Source of the DNA: Iris pallida
Lineage: Eukaryota > Streptophyta > Magnoliopsida > Asparagales > Iridaceae
Direction of reading: 5' to 3'
DNA length: 64,000 nucleotides
NCBI GenBank assembly: GCA_029216955.1
Contig: JANAVB010015600.1
Location: 31,999,587 to 32,063,586, forward strand
Shown here: piece by piece, positions 10,701 through 19,294 of the stretch
Layout of the letters: every line of letters begins with the position of its first letter
Numbering within the stretch: position 1 is the stretch's first letter
Position numbers and translations under genes: made by a program
Notes under the pieces: generated by a model
Told to the model about the DNA's origin: nothing
The model's input: the letters and a program-made list of their open reading frames with translations, nothing else
Databases searched by the model: none

Positions 10701-10947
10701 AACTTCAAACGTGGTCAGCTTTCTTAAGCATCACGTTATCTACTGCTTCGGACTACCACGAAGAATCATCCATGATAATGGTCCACAGTTTATAAGCCAT
10801 GCATTCTACCGATTCTGCGATAAGCATCGCATTCAGAATGTCGCTTCGACACCATACAACCCGACAGCAAACGGGTTGGCAGAGGCATTCAACAAAACAA
10901 TCATCAAGCTCCTCAAGAAGTTCGTCTCCTCCAACAAATGCGACTAG
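7795..10947 (+). CDS. pol: RT, RNase H, archaeal-type RNase H and integrase of element A
   Basis: Same frame as gag and protease. Numbering from 7801: RT about 195-390, with YVDDI at 330-334 (8788-8802) and the FRNLNEACPKDEFPLP block upstream; a decayed gypsy RNase H about 430-560 (ISR where active copies have a TD); Tat-specific archaeal RNase H about 620-760, beginning WRIFFDGAS. In that domain the second acidic residue is Lys (AAA at 9814-9816), while B keeps Glu. Integrase follows: zinc-binding H-H-C-C around KCKACQVH, then the core with Asp in WRMDIIGP, Asp in IIHDNGPQF and Glu in GLAEAFNK, all present. Stops at TAG 10945-10947 where Trp is expected. Copies cDNA and inserts it. Confidence 0.92.
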   Translation, partial: LPLKTPAPGGKPRNYYNKIRYGLGYVTPTTTPESSDEEYDWQSHSTGSLTSDSDTSIEDVFRQVMSVNMAFTDAYEEDEDIPEILELEPWAQQLDAQWEKWFELREPPTEDEVIQVDLGSESSPKPIFISKSLTDEERESLLVLVREYIDVFAWSYEDMPGLNPDIALHKLNIRPDAKPVKQQQRRFRPGVMDAIETEVNKLIASGFIREEQHPDWVANIVPVLNKNGKIRICIDFRNLNEACPKDEFPLPITDIMIDNTCGFERMSFMDEFSGYNQIKMSSDDEKHTSFRTPIGTYCYTVMPFGLKNTGTTYQRAMSIIFREHLRKTVECYVDDIAVKSRRKEDHLQDLRTVFNLMRAHNLKMNPTKSFLGVSSEKFLGFIITARGIHVDPEKTRAIMEMGPPRNLRELRGLQGRLAYIRRFISNLSGRCRPFTHLMKKGVSFVWDEECQRAFDDIKEYLSNPPVLVAPVPGKLFLLYVRAIEHSLGALLAQNNDAGHEQAIYYLSQMMVKPEHRYTAVEKECLALVFAIQKTRHYVTGQTIHVISRINPLRVLMTKPGALSSRLATWAILLSPYHMIFVPQKTVKGQALADFLAAHPGSESSEIYEEIPDEVADSNTATHDNIWRIFFDGASRTGPKENIIVEVGVVLISPTRLVINRAYSLTEPCSNNVAKYNALVIGLQLAKELEIEYLEAYDDSQLIVNQIRGSYEVRHEDMIPYHQIAINIISSFEGFFIEHVPRLQNIEADVLAGLAASLAVPNQAHHSVDVIGHELVCPKYNVQAMASYSAQMVDDTPDWRQPFIDFVVYDILPENPKEATSIRRRSLRFFYDTETKMLYRRSYDGLLLRCLSNAEATEAVREAHDGVCGAHQPGPKLQDRLRRMGYYWPTMVADAIDYAKKCKACQVHADFIHRPSEFLHPTVASWPFEAWRMDIIGPITPPSFRGHRFILAITDYFSKWAEAVPLAEVKTSNVVSFLKHHVIYCFGLPRRIIHDNGPQFISHAFYRFCDKHRIQNVASTPYNPTANGLAEAFNKTIIKLLKKFVSSNKCD

Positions 10948-11442
10948 AACGAGAAGCTCGACGAGTGCTTATGGGCATATCGTACCACGGTTCGGACAGC
11001 CACCGGGAATACACCATTCTCTCTGGTGTACGAGAGCGAGGCAGTCCTCCCTTTGGAGACTCAGATCCCCTTACTCCGCGTCGCCCTCACTTATTAATTG
11101 ACGACGGATGATAACTACCGACGACGACTACAAGAGTTGGAGGCTTTAGATGAAAAGCGCCTCCTAGCTCAGCAAAGGATCGAGCTATACCAAGCACGCA
11201 TCTCAGGAGCCTTCAACAAGAAAGTTAAAATTAGAACATTCCAAGTGGGCGATCTTGTTCTGGCAGTCCGGAGGCCGATGGTCATGACTCACAAGACCAC
11301 CGGTAAGTTCCAGCCAAAATAGGAAGGTCTATTTGTCATCGAGACCGTGTTCTCCAACGGCGCCTATCGCCTCGCTAAGCAGAACGGAGATTTGCTCATG
11401 TTGCCCGTCAACGGTAAGTTCCTGAAGAAATACTATGTTTAA
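10948..11442 (+). pseudogene. pol: Integrase C-terminus of A, split by stops
   Basis: Continues the pol frame: [14 protein letters not shown], then the C-terminal integrase region (FQVGDLVL, FQPK, GAYRLA) and ending LKKYYV with TAA 11440-11442. Internal stops are TAA 11095-11097 (B has Arg, CGA) and TAG 11320-11322 (B has Trp, TGG). No frameshift, so the polyprotein would be whole if these single codons were sense. Confidence 0.88.
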
Positions 11443-11447
11443 ACATC

Positions 11448-11720
11448 ATTCTCCAGATTATCGAGTCATGTACTCCTTTAGTACCACTGAACTCTCATCC
11501 ATCATTCTCCAGATTATCGAGTCATGTACTCCTTTAGTACCACTGAACTCTCATCCATCATTCTCCAGATTATCGAGTCATGTACCCCTTTAGTACCACT
11601 AAACTCTCATCCACCCTATTTCAGATTATCGAGCCATGCACCCGCTGGTGCCGCTAAACTCTCACTCCCTCAATAGTCCAAATTACCAAGTTATGTACCA
11701 GCTGGTGCCTCTGAACTTAC
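11448..11720 (+). repeat. 56-bp tandem repeat, three near-perfect plus two diverged copies
   Basis: Unit starts ATTCTCCAGATTATCGAGTC at 11448, 11504 and 11560 (exact 56-bp period); two degenerate copies follow to about 11720. The complement of the same unit forms the array at 21480-21840 in element B. Confidence 0.93.
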
Positions 11721-12090
11721 ATTCCGGTCACTCTTTCAGATAGTAAGTCAAGTATGATTATACCTCTGAACTTTCTTCCTGGCAGAGATCCTCCCTCAGG
11801 ATTCACTACCCGCACTCCCAGTGCACAAAAAGGGTAGTCGATCCACCAATTTCCGAAACGACCATGTCCTCATTACCTCTGAGTCGTCTTCACTTCCACC
11901 AAAAACAAACCGCCTCCTCGCATAGAACTTCCACGTTCTCCTACCTCTGAGTCGTTCTATGTACCCAATCTTTATTGAGCCCACTCCTGCCATGTCCTCA
12001 TTACCTCTGAGTGGGAAGGCTCCGTCGAAGAATTCGTCATATTTGCCATGTCCACATTACCTCTGAGCAAGTATGTCGGTCCTCTTTTAA

Positions 12091-12134
12091 CCTATTATCT
12101 GTACCCACAACCGGAGTACGACAAGGATAATAGG
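12091..12134. other. Inverted repeat 1 (CCTATTATC / GATAATAGG)
   Basis: Perfect 9-bp arms at 12091-12099 and 12126-12134 with an inner GTAC / GTAC pairing. Same element recurs at 12367-12410 (one bulge) and 12561-12600, and in B and C. Confidence 0.75.
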
Positions 12135-12139
12135 TCCAC

Positions 12140-12245
12140 AAATGTCCCCTGTTGACCATAAATGTCCTCTGTTGACCACAAATGTCCTCTGTTGACCACA
12201 AATGTCCTCTGTTGACCACAAATGTCCTCAGTTGACCACAAATAG
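12140..12245 (+). repeat. 20-bp tandem array (GTCCTCTGTTGACCACAAAT)
   Basis: Five copies of about 20 bp, almost identical. The complement (ATTTGTGGTCAA...GGAC) forms arrays at 21036-21127 in B and 60390-60455 in C, each next to the inverted repeat. Confidence 0.92.
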
Positions 12246-12560
12246 CTTCCGTAAAGTCTCTCCTGCCATGTTCTCATTACCGCTGAGCAGGAAGATTTTA
12301 CGATAAAACCTTCATGTTTGCCATGTCATCATAACCTCTGAGCAAATGTGATCGGTTCCCTTTTACCCCATTATCCGCATCCTGAACTAGGGTACGCCAA
12401 GGGTAATAGGTCCACAAATATTCATTCGCTAAGCTTCTTAGCATAAATCCACCATCTTACCATGCCCCGGGAGCCCAGCTACTCTACGGCATTCCTTCCC
12501 CCGGTACCGAGAACATCCATGACCACTTTGCCGTGGCTGTCCCGGATATCCTATCTAAAC

Positions 12561-12600
12561 TGTTATCCGTACCTAAAACCAAGGTACGCCTAGGATAACA
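12561..12600. other. Inverted repeat 3 (TGTTATCC / GGATAACA)
   Basis: Perfect 8-bp arms with inner GTACC / GGTAC pairing. Differs from copy 1 by paired changes that keep the arms complementary. Copy 2 is at 12367-12410. Confidence 0.75.
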
Positions 12601-12659
12601 GGTCCACAAATAAATCCCCCAGCAAGTCCAAATTCTATAAACACCGCAAGTGCAAGAAA

Positions 12660-12960
12660 GAAAAGATGAGTTGAAACATGTTCATTTATTCAAAAATCAA
12701 AGGGCTACATCAGCAGGGACCACACCCCCTTGCAAAAATTAAAAAGAAAGAAAAAAAAGAGAGAAAGAAAGAAGAAGAAGAAGACAGAAAGCCGATCACT
12801 GCTCTGGAACACATAACGCCGTAAAGACTCCTATTTATAGGCAAAAGAGACCCACAAAACGAACAGACGTCTCGGAGTATGCCTCGGATTACGCGCCGCC
12901 CCCAAAGAATAAAGGCAATACGCTTCGGTCAAGGCAAAACCGACTCTTGGGATCCTCCCC
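12660..12960 (-). pseudogene. Antisense unit of A reduced to promoter and poly(A) signal
   Basis: Read on the minus strand: the conserved upstream block GGATCCCAAGAGTCGGTTTT (near 12950), a CGAAGCGT element shared with B and C, TATAAATA (12839-12832), a CT-rich leader, then AATAAA (12690-12685). In B and C the ATG, exons and intron of the antisense gene lie between these landmarks; here only about 140 bp separate TATA box and AATAAA, with no open frame. I infer internal deletion. Any transcript would be very short and non-coding. Confidence 0.7.
12832..12839 (-). promoter_or_regulatory. TATA box of A antisense remnant
   Basis: TATAAATA on the minus strand in GCCTATAAATAGGAG; the same GCCTATAAATA context precedes the antisense genes of B (19677) and C (32301). 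Confidence 0.7.
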
Positions 12961-13170
12961 CAAAATGCGGCGTTAAATCAAATCAAAGGCACTTAATGAA
13001 GATTTATACACGTGTTCAGGACACGTGGCAACAAGTTTATGCGGCCACATGAACTTATGCGGCTAAGGCACTTATGCGGCTAGGAAGCTCAGGCAGACAG
13101 AAAAATCCTATGCGGTATGAACGGGGCCATGCTTCTTGTTCAAAGTATTCCAATTTTTATAAATTGAAAA

Positions 13171-13185
13171 CTTTGAAGGGGGTCC
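13171..13185 (+). other. Polypurine tract of A
   Basis: CTTTGAAGGGGGTCC immediately before the 3' LTR; the same CTTTGAAGGGGGTC precedes the 3' LTRs of B, C and E. Confidence 0.85.
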
Positions 13186-14484
13186 TGTAGAAGCATGGAA
13201 AATATTAGAATAATGATCCATGCGGCTCTGAGTAAGAAGCTTATGCGGCTCACACAGGAGCGGCCCTATGCGGTTCAAAGAAGACTCTCAATCGCATGCG
13301 GCTCGGGAGCGTATGCGGTTCAGCAAGGCATATGCGGCTCGATGGACGCCATGTGTGATCCTTACCTACAGCTGGTCGTTTGAGTAGTGGCCTCATTTAT
13401 TGCTCCAGCACGATTCACTGTGGCGGCCCTGACATAAAGTTTTATAATGGCCTTGCCATAATGACTGACTCCTCGGGAAAAGAAGAAAATCTCTGGCCAA
13501 ATCCGTCAGAAGTCCCAGATTGCCACGTGGCAATCAGTCATATACGGCTCCCTGAGAACCCGTTCCATGTGGTTCGATACAACGCTAGCTCATGCGGCTC
13601 CCTGGGAACACATTTCCTGCGGCCCAATACAACGCCAGCTCATGCGGCTCACAAAGATTACGCATATGCGGCTCGATGAAGCATCATCCTATGCGACTTA
13701 CAAAGAGTATCTCTCTGCGGTTCGAGGATCGTCAATCCTATGCGGCTCTGACAAGACTCACAATTAAGACACGTGGCATGGGATCAATAAGAGATTTAAC
13801 TGAATCTTAACAAATATATTTGACATCATCGTCATAATTACTGAGATCAGGGCATATCATTTATCATCAAGCTAATGGGACACGTGGCGAGCAATCAGAC
13901 ATTGGCATAATCAATCACGAAGATTTAAACCAGCTAGCATTAATTGCTCATGAGATATGGTGCTATCCGTATTAATGGCCGAGATTCACTATAATTAGGA
14001 TCAAGGGTTCAGATAGAATGAAAGAGCGCCGACATTCCAAACAGATAATCATTAGCAAACCCTAATGATCACCCCCCACTCTTATAAATAGCCAGCATCA
14101 TTCCCTTGTAAAAAAAAGAGGTCGGCAACAAAAGAATAAAAAAATATAAAAAGAGAGAGATCTACACAGAGAGAGCTCCCCCTTTTTTTTTTGATAATCA
14201 CAGAGAGAGAGAAGCCAGGAGAGCAATCCGAGGAGAGCAAGAAAAGCATTTCTTCATCAACGTCGAGTAGATCTTCCCCGAGCCAAGGCTGCATACTGAT
14301 CGTCCAAGGAGTAAGGCAGAGCGGCCGTCGCTTTCCCGAGCCTCTATCGTCACCCCCCAAAATTAAAAATAAATAATCGTACTTAGTCTGCTGTACCTAG
14401 GTTTTCGTCCCTAGGCTTTCTTTGTACGAGCGAGTTTGTATTGTGAGTCTAAGTTCAGTCCTCCGATAATTGTTCTGTTCTTTT
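13186..14484 (+). repeat. 3' LTR of A, missing its last bases
   Basis: Matches 1427-2726 almost base for base, then stops at TTCTGTTCTTTT. The terminal ACAATCAATAGCAAACA is absent and E sequence resumes, so the right end and target duplication were deleted. TATA box at 14083-14090. Confidence 0.92.
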
Positions 14485-14501
14485 TTGAAGTATGCCCTCA
14501 C

Positions 14502-14604
14502 CCAGAATCGGGTCCTAGACTGCCAAGGACGCTGCCGCATGAGGAGAGCCACTCGGTGCCGTCCCCTTGTCCTTTGTAGATCTCTTCACGACCATGGGAG
14601 ACAT
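14502..14604 (-). pseudogene. Exon 1 of the antisense gene of element E
   Basis: Minus-strand ATG at 14604-14602 opens MSPMVVKRSTKDKGTAPSG and the exon ends at 14502 with the donor G|GTGAGG. Its 103-nt length and phase 1 equal those of exon 1 in element B, and the basic, Lys/Ala/Ser-rich start resembles MAPKTSKAAAKGKG there. An in-frame TAG near the end (AV-stop-DPIL) breaks it. The rest of the gene runs into the intron cut by A; exon 2 resumes at 1122. Function unknown. Confidence 0.65.
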
Positions 14605-14686
14605 GGTTCTCAAAGATAGAATGTGAAGAGTTTTCTGAAAAATTCTAAGTAAAGGGAATAATGAGATCTCTCTCTCCTTTAAGGTA

Positions 14687-14694
14687 TATTTATA
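14687..14694 (-). promoter_or_regulatory. TATA box of E antisense gene
   Basis: TATAAATA on the minus strand in GCCTATAAATATACC, 83 bp upstream of the exon 1 ATG, similar spacing to B and C (about 97 bp). Confidence 0.65.
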
Positions 14695-14699
14695 GGCAC

Positions 14700-15500
14700 A
14701 TGTCGCTTACTATGCGCCCACTAAGCTTTATGTGCCTATGCGCCTATTGCGTAGTATGCACCCACAATAGCCTATGCGCCCATGTGAAGATCCAGCCTCA
14801 TGCATACTATACGACTGCCATTTGCTTACGTGGATGACGTACGAAGGATGGACCTCTTCAAATTCTACCCCGATGAATATGTCAGTTCAGATTTCGAGGA
14901 AGATCTCAACAGTCGTATCTCTTTGACAGGCTGGCCAAAATACTATGCACCCAAAAGAGAGAGCCGAGCTATGCGTCCATTGCATCACAAGAAGACAGTT
15001 CATGCTTCTTTCAAAGTATTTCGAACTTGTTCAAGTATCGAAAACTTTGAAGGGGGTCTTGTAGAAGCATGAAAATTTTAGCAAATTAAGCCTTATGCAC
15101 CCAAAGCCAAAGAAGGATTATGTGCCTAAATGAAGCTCCTATGTGTTCAAGTCACCTTATGAAGCTCATATGCGCCCATCATCCTGTAAAGCTCTATGCG
15201 CCCATCATCCTGTGAAGCTCTATGCGCCCAAACCACCCCTGTGAAGGAGGCGCATAGCCTGAAACAGGGCTATACGCCCAAGCCTGACTCGATCAAACCC
15301 ATGATTAAAATGTGTACCGAAGCACACGATCACGTTAGTCTCCACGAACAGTCGTGTACTGAAGCATGCGGCCACGTCAACACCACGACCAACCTATAAT
15401 CTCATAGCTTGTATGCGCCTACACCCTATGCGCCCAAGGCAGGGTTATGCGCCCACATGAAAACCAGTGTGTTTCCTTCATGTGGGCGCATAACATCATT
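14700..15500. repeat. ATGCGCCC motif arrays flanking the start of E's 3' LTR
   Basis: Copies of ATGCGCCC or GTGCGCCC/TATGCACCC variants at 14715-14790 and 14945, then through the LTR at 15095-15490. They occupy the same positions (promoter-side region and U3) in which A, B and C carry ATGCGGC. Confidence 0.8.
15049..15059 (+). other. Polypurine tract of E
   Basis: GAAGGGGGTCT directly before TGTAGAAGCATG; preceded by AAAACTTT as in A. Confidence 0.75.
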
Positions 15501-15821
15501 CTAGGTCAAGAACGACTATAAAAGGGGGTCTCATCCCTCTTCAAAAAACAGAACGGAGACATTTTCAAGAGCCAAATTGCTGCAGTTTTTGCCAGTGAGC
15601 CGAGAGTTAGCAATTTTCTTAGGTTTTCTTCTACTTTTGTAATCGGAGTGTCAACGGAGTAAAAGAGGAACTGCCGCTCGATCTCTATCGTCCTATTCCC
15701 CAGAATTCTTTTTTGTACTCGGGGATCCTCAGCGTAGGATCTCTCAGGCGTACTCGATTTGTGGTGCCTTGCACCAATAAAGAAAAGACAGCGTTTCTTC
15801 TTCTTTTTGTGTGTGTCCACA
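15060..15821 (+). repeat. 3' LTR of element E
   Basis: Starts TGTAGAAGCATG after the polypurine tract and most plausibly ends GTGTGTCCACA at 15821, after an AATAAAG signal (15776). TATAAAA at 15517-15523 lies in the middle. Only the first dozen bases resemble the LTR of A, so E is a different Tat family. The right boundary rests on the TG...CA rule alone. Confidence 0.6.
15517..15523 (+). promoter_or_regulatory. TATA box of E LTR
   Basis: TATAAAA in CGACTATAAAAGGGGG. Confidence 0.65.
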
Positions 15822-16129
15822 GGAGTATCTTGTATTGTACTACAATTGAAATATAATATAGATTGGGAGTATCTTATATTGTACTACAGACTATAGGAGT
15901 TATTTGATTGATTGTTAGCCAAGTCTAGTATTACATCTCCATATGATATGTCATTTCTTAGATGTTCGTCTTGTACTATTCTAATCTTCCATACATGTTA
16001 CTGTCATAGTAGTAGTCATGTTTTTATGTATCTTACTAGTCCTCTGAGGACCTGATGACCTCTTCAGGTTTAGCCGAGTTTGAGCCAGGTACAGATGAGC
16101 AGTTTTGAGCCAGCATCATACCACGGTAC
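15822..16129. mobile_element. LTR-like fragment hosting E and C
   Basis: About 300 bp without coding potential. The segment GTTTTTATGTATCTTACTAG to CAGGTTTAGC (16019-16074) resembles 662-718 of LTR F and contains the same stem-loop (ACCTGA 16050-16055, TCAGGT 16064-16069). A 22-bp direct repeat GGAGTATCTTGTATTGTACT occurs at 15822 and 15869. Interrupted on the right by element C. Confidence 0.45.
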
Positions 16130-17667
16130 TGTTTGCCATTGATTATAAAAGAACAGAACACTTTTATGGAAGGACTGGACTTTTACTTCACAATACAAAC
16201 TCGCTTGTACAAAAGAGAGCCTAGGAATAAAACCTAGAAAAAGCAATCTAAAGTACAATTGTTTATTTTTGATTCTGGGAGGTGACGGTAGAGGCTCGGG
16301 AGAGTGACGGCAACTCTGCCTTACTCCTTGGACGATCGGACGTCGCTTCGGCTCTGGTGAAGAAATGCTCCTGCTGGGTGCTCTTGGCTCTATATTTCTC
16401 TTTGTTTCTCCGTCGCTCTTTGTCTCCTCCTTTCTCTGTGTCCAGCCGAGTTTTGTAAGGGAATGGCCCCTTGCTATTTATAGGGCTTTGTGATAAGTAG
16501 GGTGGGCATTAATTGCTCCTTGAAAAGTGGGCGATTAAGGATTTGGTGAAGATTAGCCTTGATCTTGTTTGTTGAAAATCAATCTGGGCTGTTAATGTTG
16601 ATTGCAGCAAATCTGGGCAGTTAATGTTGATTGTAACAAATCTAGATAGTTTGTTGGAAATCAATCCGGGCAGTTAATGTTGATTGCACTAAATCTGCTT
16701 TGTGATGATTTTTTGATATCAGCAAATCCAAGTGAATAAATCTTGGTCAATCTCTTGCCACGTGTCTCAACTGCTGCGAGCCGCATGGAGGACTGTTATA
16801 GTTGAGCCGCATGAGTGCAGCCTCGTGTCAGAGCCGCATAAGGATGGCCTTATCTGGACCGCATGGAAGTCCTTTAATCTGAACCGCATGGCGGTCTTCA
16901 TAACCGAGCCGCATAGACGTCTTTACAACTGAACCGCATGAACGTCCTTTAATCTGAACCGCAAGGAGGTCATTATAACCGAGCTGCATGGACGTCCTTT
17001 AATCTGAACCGCAGGAAGATCATTATAACCTAGCCGCATAGACGTCCTTTAATCCGAGCCGCATAGAGGTCATTATAACTGAGCTGCATGGACGTCCTTT
17101 AATCTGAGCCGTATAGGAGTCCTTTAATCTGAGCTGCGGGTGGGTTCTTGCAACTAAGCCGTATGGAAGTCTTTACAAATGAGCGACATATGGGTCCTTG
17201 CAACTGAGCCGCATGGAAGTCTTTGCAACTGAGCCGCATGTGGGTCCTTGCAACTGAGCCGCATAAAAAGCTTTAGAAATGGGTAGATCGTGCCAGCTAT
17301 AAAAATTTTCTTCGTCTCTCTAGGAGCACATTAAGAGTCATCATTTCACCTTTATGTCAGAGCCGTCAATCTGTTGTGTCAGGGCTGCTGCATTACGTCA
17401 GAGCATTAAATGAGCCAGCTGCACAAAATAATGATGGCCAGCTGTGAATGCTTGCTTTTGAACTACCCATGGCCACGTGGCTTTTCCGAGCCGTATAGTG
17501 CTCTCGGGGACTTCTGAGCTGCATGAAGCTCTGGGGGACTTATGAGCCGTATGAAGCTCTAACGGATTTGTGAGCCGCATGAAGCTCTTAGTGATTTTCT
17601 GAGCCGTATGAGACTCCCACTGCTTTGAGCCGCATGAATTTTACTAGTTCTTTTCTATGCTTCTACA
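16130..17667 (-). repeat. 3' LTR of element C
   Basis: Reverse-oriented TGTTTGCCATTG...GCTTCTACA, the complement of the TGTAGAAGC...GGCAAACA ends of A. TATAAATA on the minus strand at 16482-16475. The U3 part (16780-17640) holds more than 25 GCCGCAT or close motifs, most about 30 bp apart. Confidence 0.9.
16780..17640. repeat. GCCGCAT motif array in LTR of C
   Basis: Series such as GAGCCGCATGGA, GAACCGCATGGC, GAGCCGTATAGG at roughly 28-32-bp spacing with diverged spacer (…CTTTAATCTGA…). Mutated copies mostly show CCGCAT to CCGTAT or CTGCAT, i.e. CpG loss. Confidence 0.88.
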
Positions 17668-17683
17668 AGACCCCCTTCAAAGT
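17668..17683 (-). other. Polypurine tract of C
   Basis: Complement of AAACTTTGAAGGGGGTCT, adjacent to the LTR end. Confidence 0.8.
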
Positions 17684-17820
17684 TTTTAATTTGGCAAAAA
17701 TTGAAATACTTTGAATAAGAAGCATGGCTATGTCCGCATAAGATCTTCGCGTCGCATAGACTCCTCTGGCCGCATAGAATGTTCTGGCCGCGTGGACGTT
17801 CTGGCCGCATGGACGTTCTG

Positions 17821-17825
17821 GCCGC
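17821..17825. repeat. Target-site duplication of B, left copy
   Basis: GCCGC at 17821-17825 and again at 32012-32016, exactly flanking TG...CA ends of element B. The duplicated bases are part of a GCCGCAT motif of element C. Confidence 0.93.
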
Positions 17826-19221
17826 TGTTTGCCATTGATTATAAAAGAACAGAACAGTTTTATGGAAGGACTGGACTTTTACTTCACAATACAAACTCGC
17901 TCGTACAAAGAAAGCCTAGGGATGAACACCTAAGTACAGCAATCTAAGTACAATTGTTTAGTTTTTCTGGGAGATGACAGTAGAGGCTCGGGAGAGTGCT
18001 ATCAACTCTGTCTTACTCCTTGGACGATCGTACGTAGCTTTGGCTCTGATGAAGAAATGCTCTCGAGATGTGTGGGGAGATTTTTCTGTGCGTCGCCGCT
18101 TTTTCTGTGTCCACACTCCAGTCTCTTTTGTAAGGGAATGACACCTTGCTATTTATAGATCTTTTGGATCAGTAGGGTGTACAGTAATTGCTCCTTAAAA
18201 AGTAGGCGATTAAGGATTTGGTGAAGATTAGCCTTGATCTTATTGGTTGAAAATTAATCTGGGCCGTCAATATTGATTGTAACAAATCTGGGCCGTTAAT
18301 ATTGATTGTACCAAATCTGCATGGGCAGTTAATGTTGATTGCTACAAATCTGAGTAGTTAATGTTGATTGGAACAAATCTGCATCGTGATGATTTGTTGA
18401 TATCAGTAAATCCGAGTGAATAAATCTTGGTCAATCTCCAGCCACGTGTCCCAACTGCCTGTTATGTCGATTGCCATACATCTGGGTTGTTGGAATTTGA
18501 TCAACTCCTGCCACGTGTTCCTATTGCTGCGAACCGCATAGAGGACTGTCATAGATGGGCCGCATGAATGTGGCCTCGTGTCGGAGCCATATAAGGGTGG
18601 CCTTATCTGAACCGCATGGAAGTCCTTTAATCCGAACCGCAAAAGGGTGGCCCCATGATCCGAGTCGTATGGGAGCATCAGCCGCATGGGAGTAGCCCAC
18701 AACTGAGCCGCATGAGGGTGGCCTCACGACCGAGCCACATGAGGGTGGCCTCACAACCGAGCCGCATGAGGGTGGCCTCATAGCCGAGCCGTATGAGGGT
18801 CACACAGGCGATCCGTATAAAGAACTTTCTTGGAATTGGTGAACTGTGCCAACTGTCTAAAGATTTTCTTCGTTTCCCTAGGAGCGTGCCATTATGTCAG
18901 AGTCATCATTGCATCTTTATGTCAGAGCTGTCAATTCACTTTTATGTCAGAGATGCCATGTTACGTCAGAGCATTAAATGAAGCCGCTGCTTGATGTCCA
19001 GCTGTAGAGGCGAACCGCATGGGGCCACGTGGCTTTTACCCGAGCCGCGTGGAGCTATTGGGAATTTCTGAGCCGCGTGAGGCTCTGAAAGACTTTTGAG
19101 CCACATGAAGCTCTAAAGGACTCTTGAGCTGCATGAAGCTTTAAGAGATTCTTTGAACCGCATGAGACTCCCTCTGTTTTGGGGCACATGGACTTTTTCT
19201 GCTCTTTTCCATGCTTCTACA
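17826..19221 (-). repeat. 3' LTR of element B
   Basis: Reverse TGTTTGCCATTG...GCTTCTACA, pair of 30533-32011. TATA box (minus) at 18157-18150. GCCGCAT array at 18530-18800 and 19010-19180. About 80 bp shorter than the 5' LTR, part of the difference being lost motif repeats near 18700-18800. Confidence 0.92.
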
Positions 19222-19240
19222 CGACCCCCTTCAAAGTTTT
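19222..19240 (-). other. Polypurine tract of B
   Basis: Complement of AAAACTTTGAAGGGGGTCG next to the LTR. Confidence 0.8.
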
Positions 19241-19294
19241 CAATTTATAAAATTGAAATACTTTGAATAAGAAGCATGACTATGTCCACGTAAG

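Larger units (their letters stand above)
11860..12330. repeat. Spaced ATTACCTCTGAG motif series
   Basis: Six to seven copies of (CATGTCCTC)ATTACCTCTGAG, separated by 50-100 bp (about 11864, 11936, 11992, 12047, 12268, 12325). The complement CTCAGAGGTAAT occurs in B (21190-21400) and C (60520-60660). Confidence 0.8.
11443..13170. other. Hypervariable 3' region of A between pol and 3' LTR
   Basis: Non-coding. In order: 56-bp tandem repeat; spaced CTCAGAGG-type motifs; three inverted repeats; a 20-bp tandem array; remnant of the antisense unit; AT-rich tail with ATGCGGC motifs (13036-13115) next to the polypurine tract. The same order is found in mirror orientation in B (19222-21840) and C (60036-60707). 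Confidence 0.85.
1427..14484 (+). mobile_element. Element A: nearly intact Tat-lineage Ty3/gypsy retrotransposon
   Basis: Complete order: 5' LTR, PBS, gag, protease, RT, RNase H, archaeal-type RNase H, integrase, 3' hypervariable region with tandem repeats, antisense promoter remnant, polypurine tract, 3' LTR. The second RNase H (FFDGAS motif) after the normal one marks the Tat lineage. All coding regions lie in one frame, with five internal stops and no frameshift. It sits in the intron of element E's antisense gene. The last 17 or so bases of the 3' LTR and any target duplication are missing on the right side. Confidence 0.93.
16130..17825 (-). mobile_element. Element C (Tat, reverse): 3' LTR and first internal piece
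   Basis: Element C runs right to left. This piece holds its 3' LTR (16130-17667), polypurine tract (17668-17683) and 140 bp of interior with GCCGCAT motifs up to the GCCGC where B is inserted. It continues at 32012-32411 and 55073-60707; gag and pol lie beyond the CACTA insertion, outside the window. Confidence 0.88.

Noticed and set aside
11443..11870. Possible env-like or extra sense gene after integrase in A
   Set aside because: Only tandem repeats and short frames; no signal peptide or membrane segments.
14800..15072. 90-codon frame (MHTIRLPFAYVDDVRRM...) before the LTR of E
   Set aside because: It reads through the polypurine tract into the LTR, and YVDDV here is not in an RT context. 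No family resemblance; the acidic middle part is odd, but I cannot support a gene.
16130..17825. Solo LTR interpretation of 16130-17667
   Set aside because: A polypurine tract and internal sequence follow, continuing beyond B, D and up to the CACTA insertion, so it is the 3' LTR of a large element.
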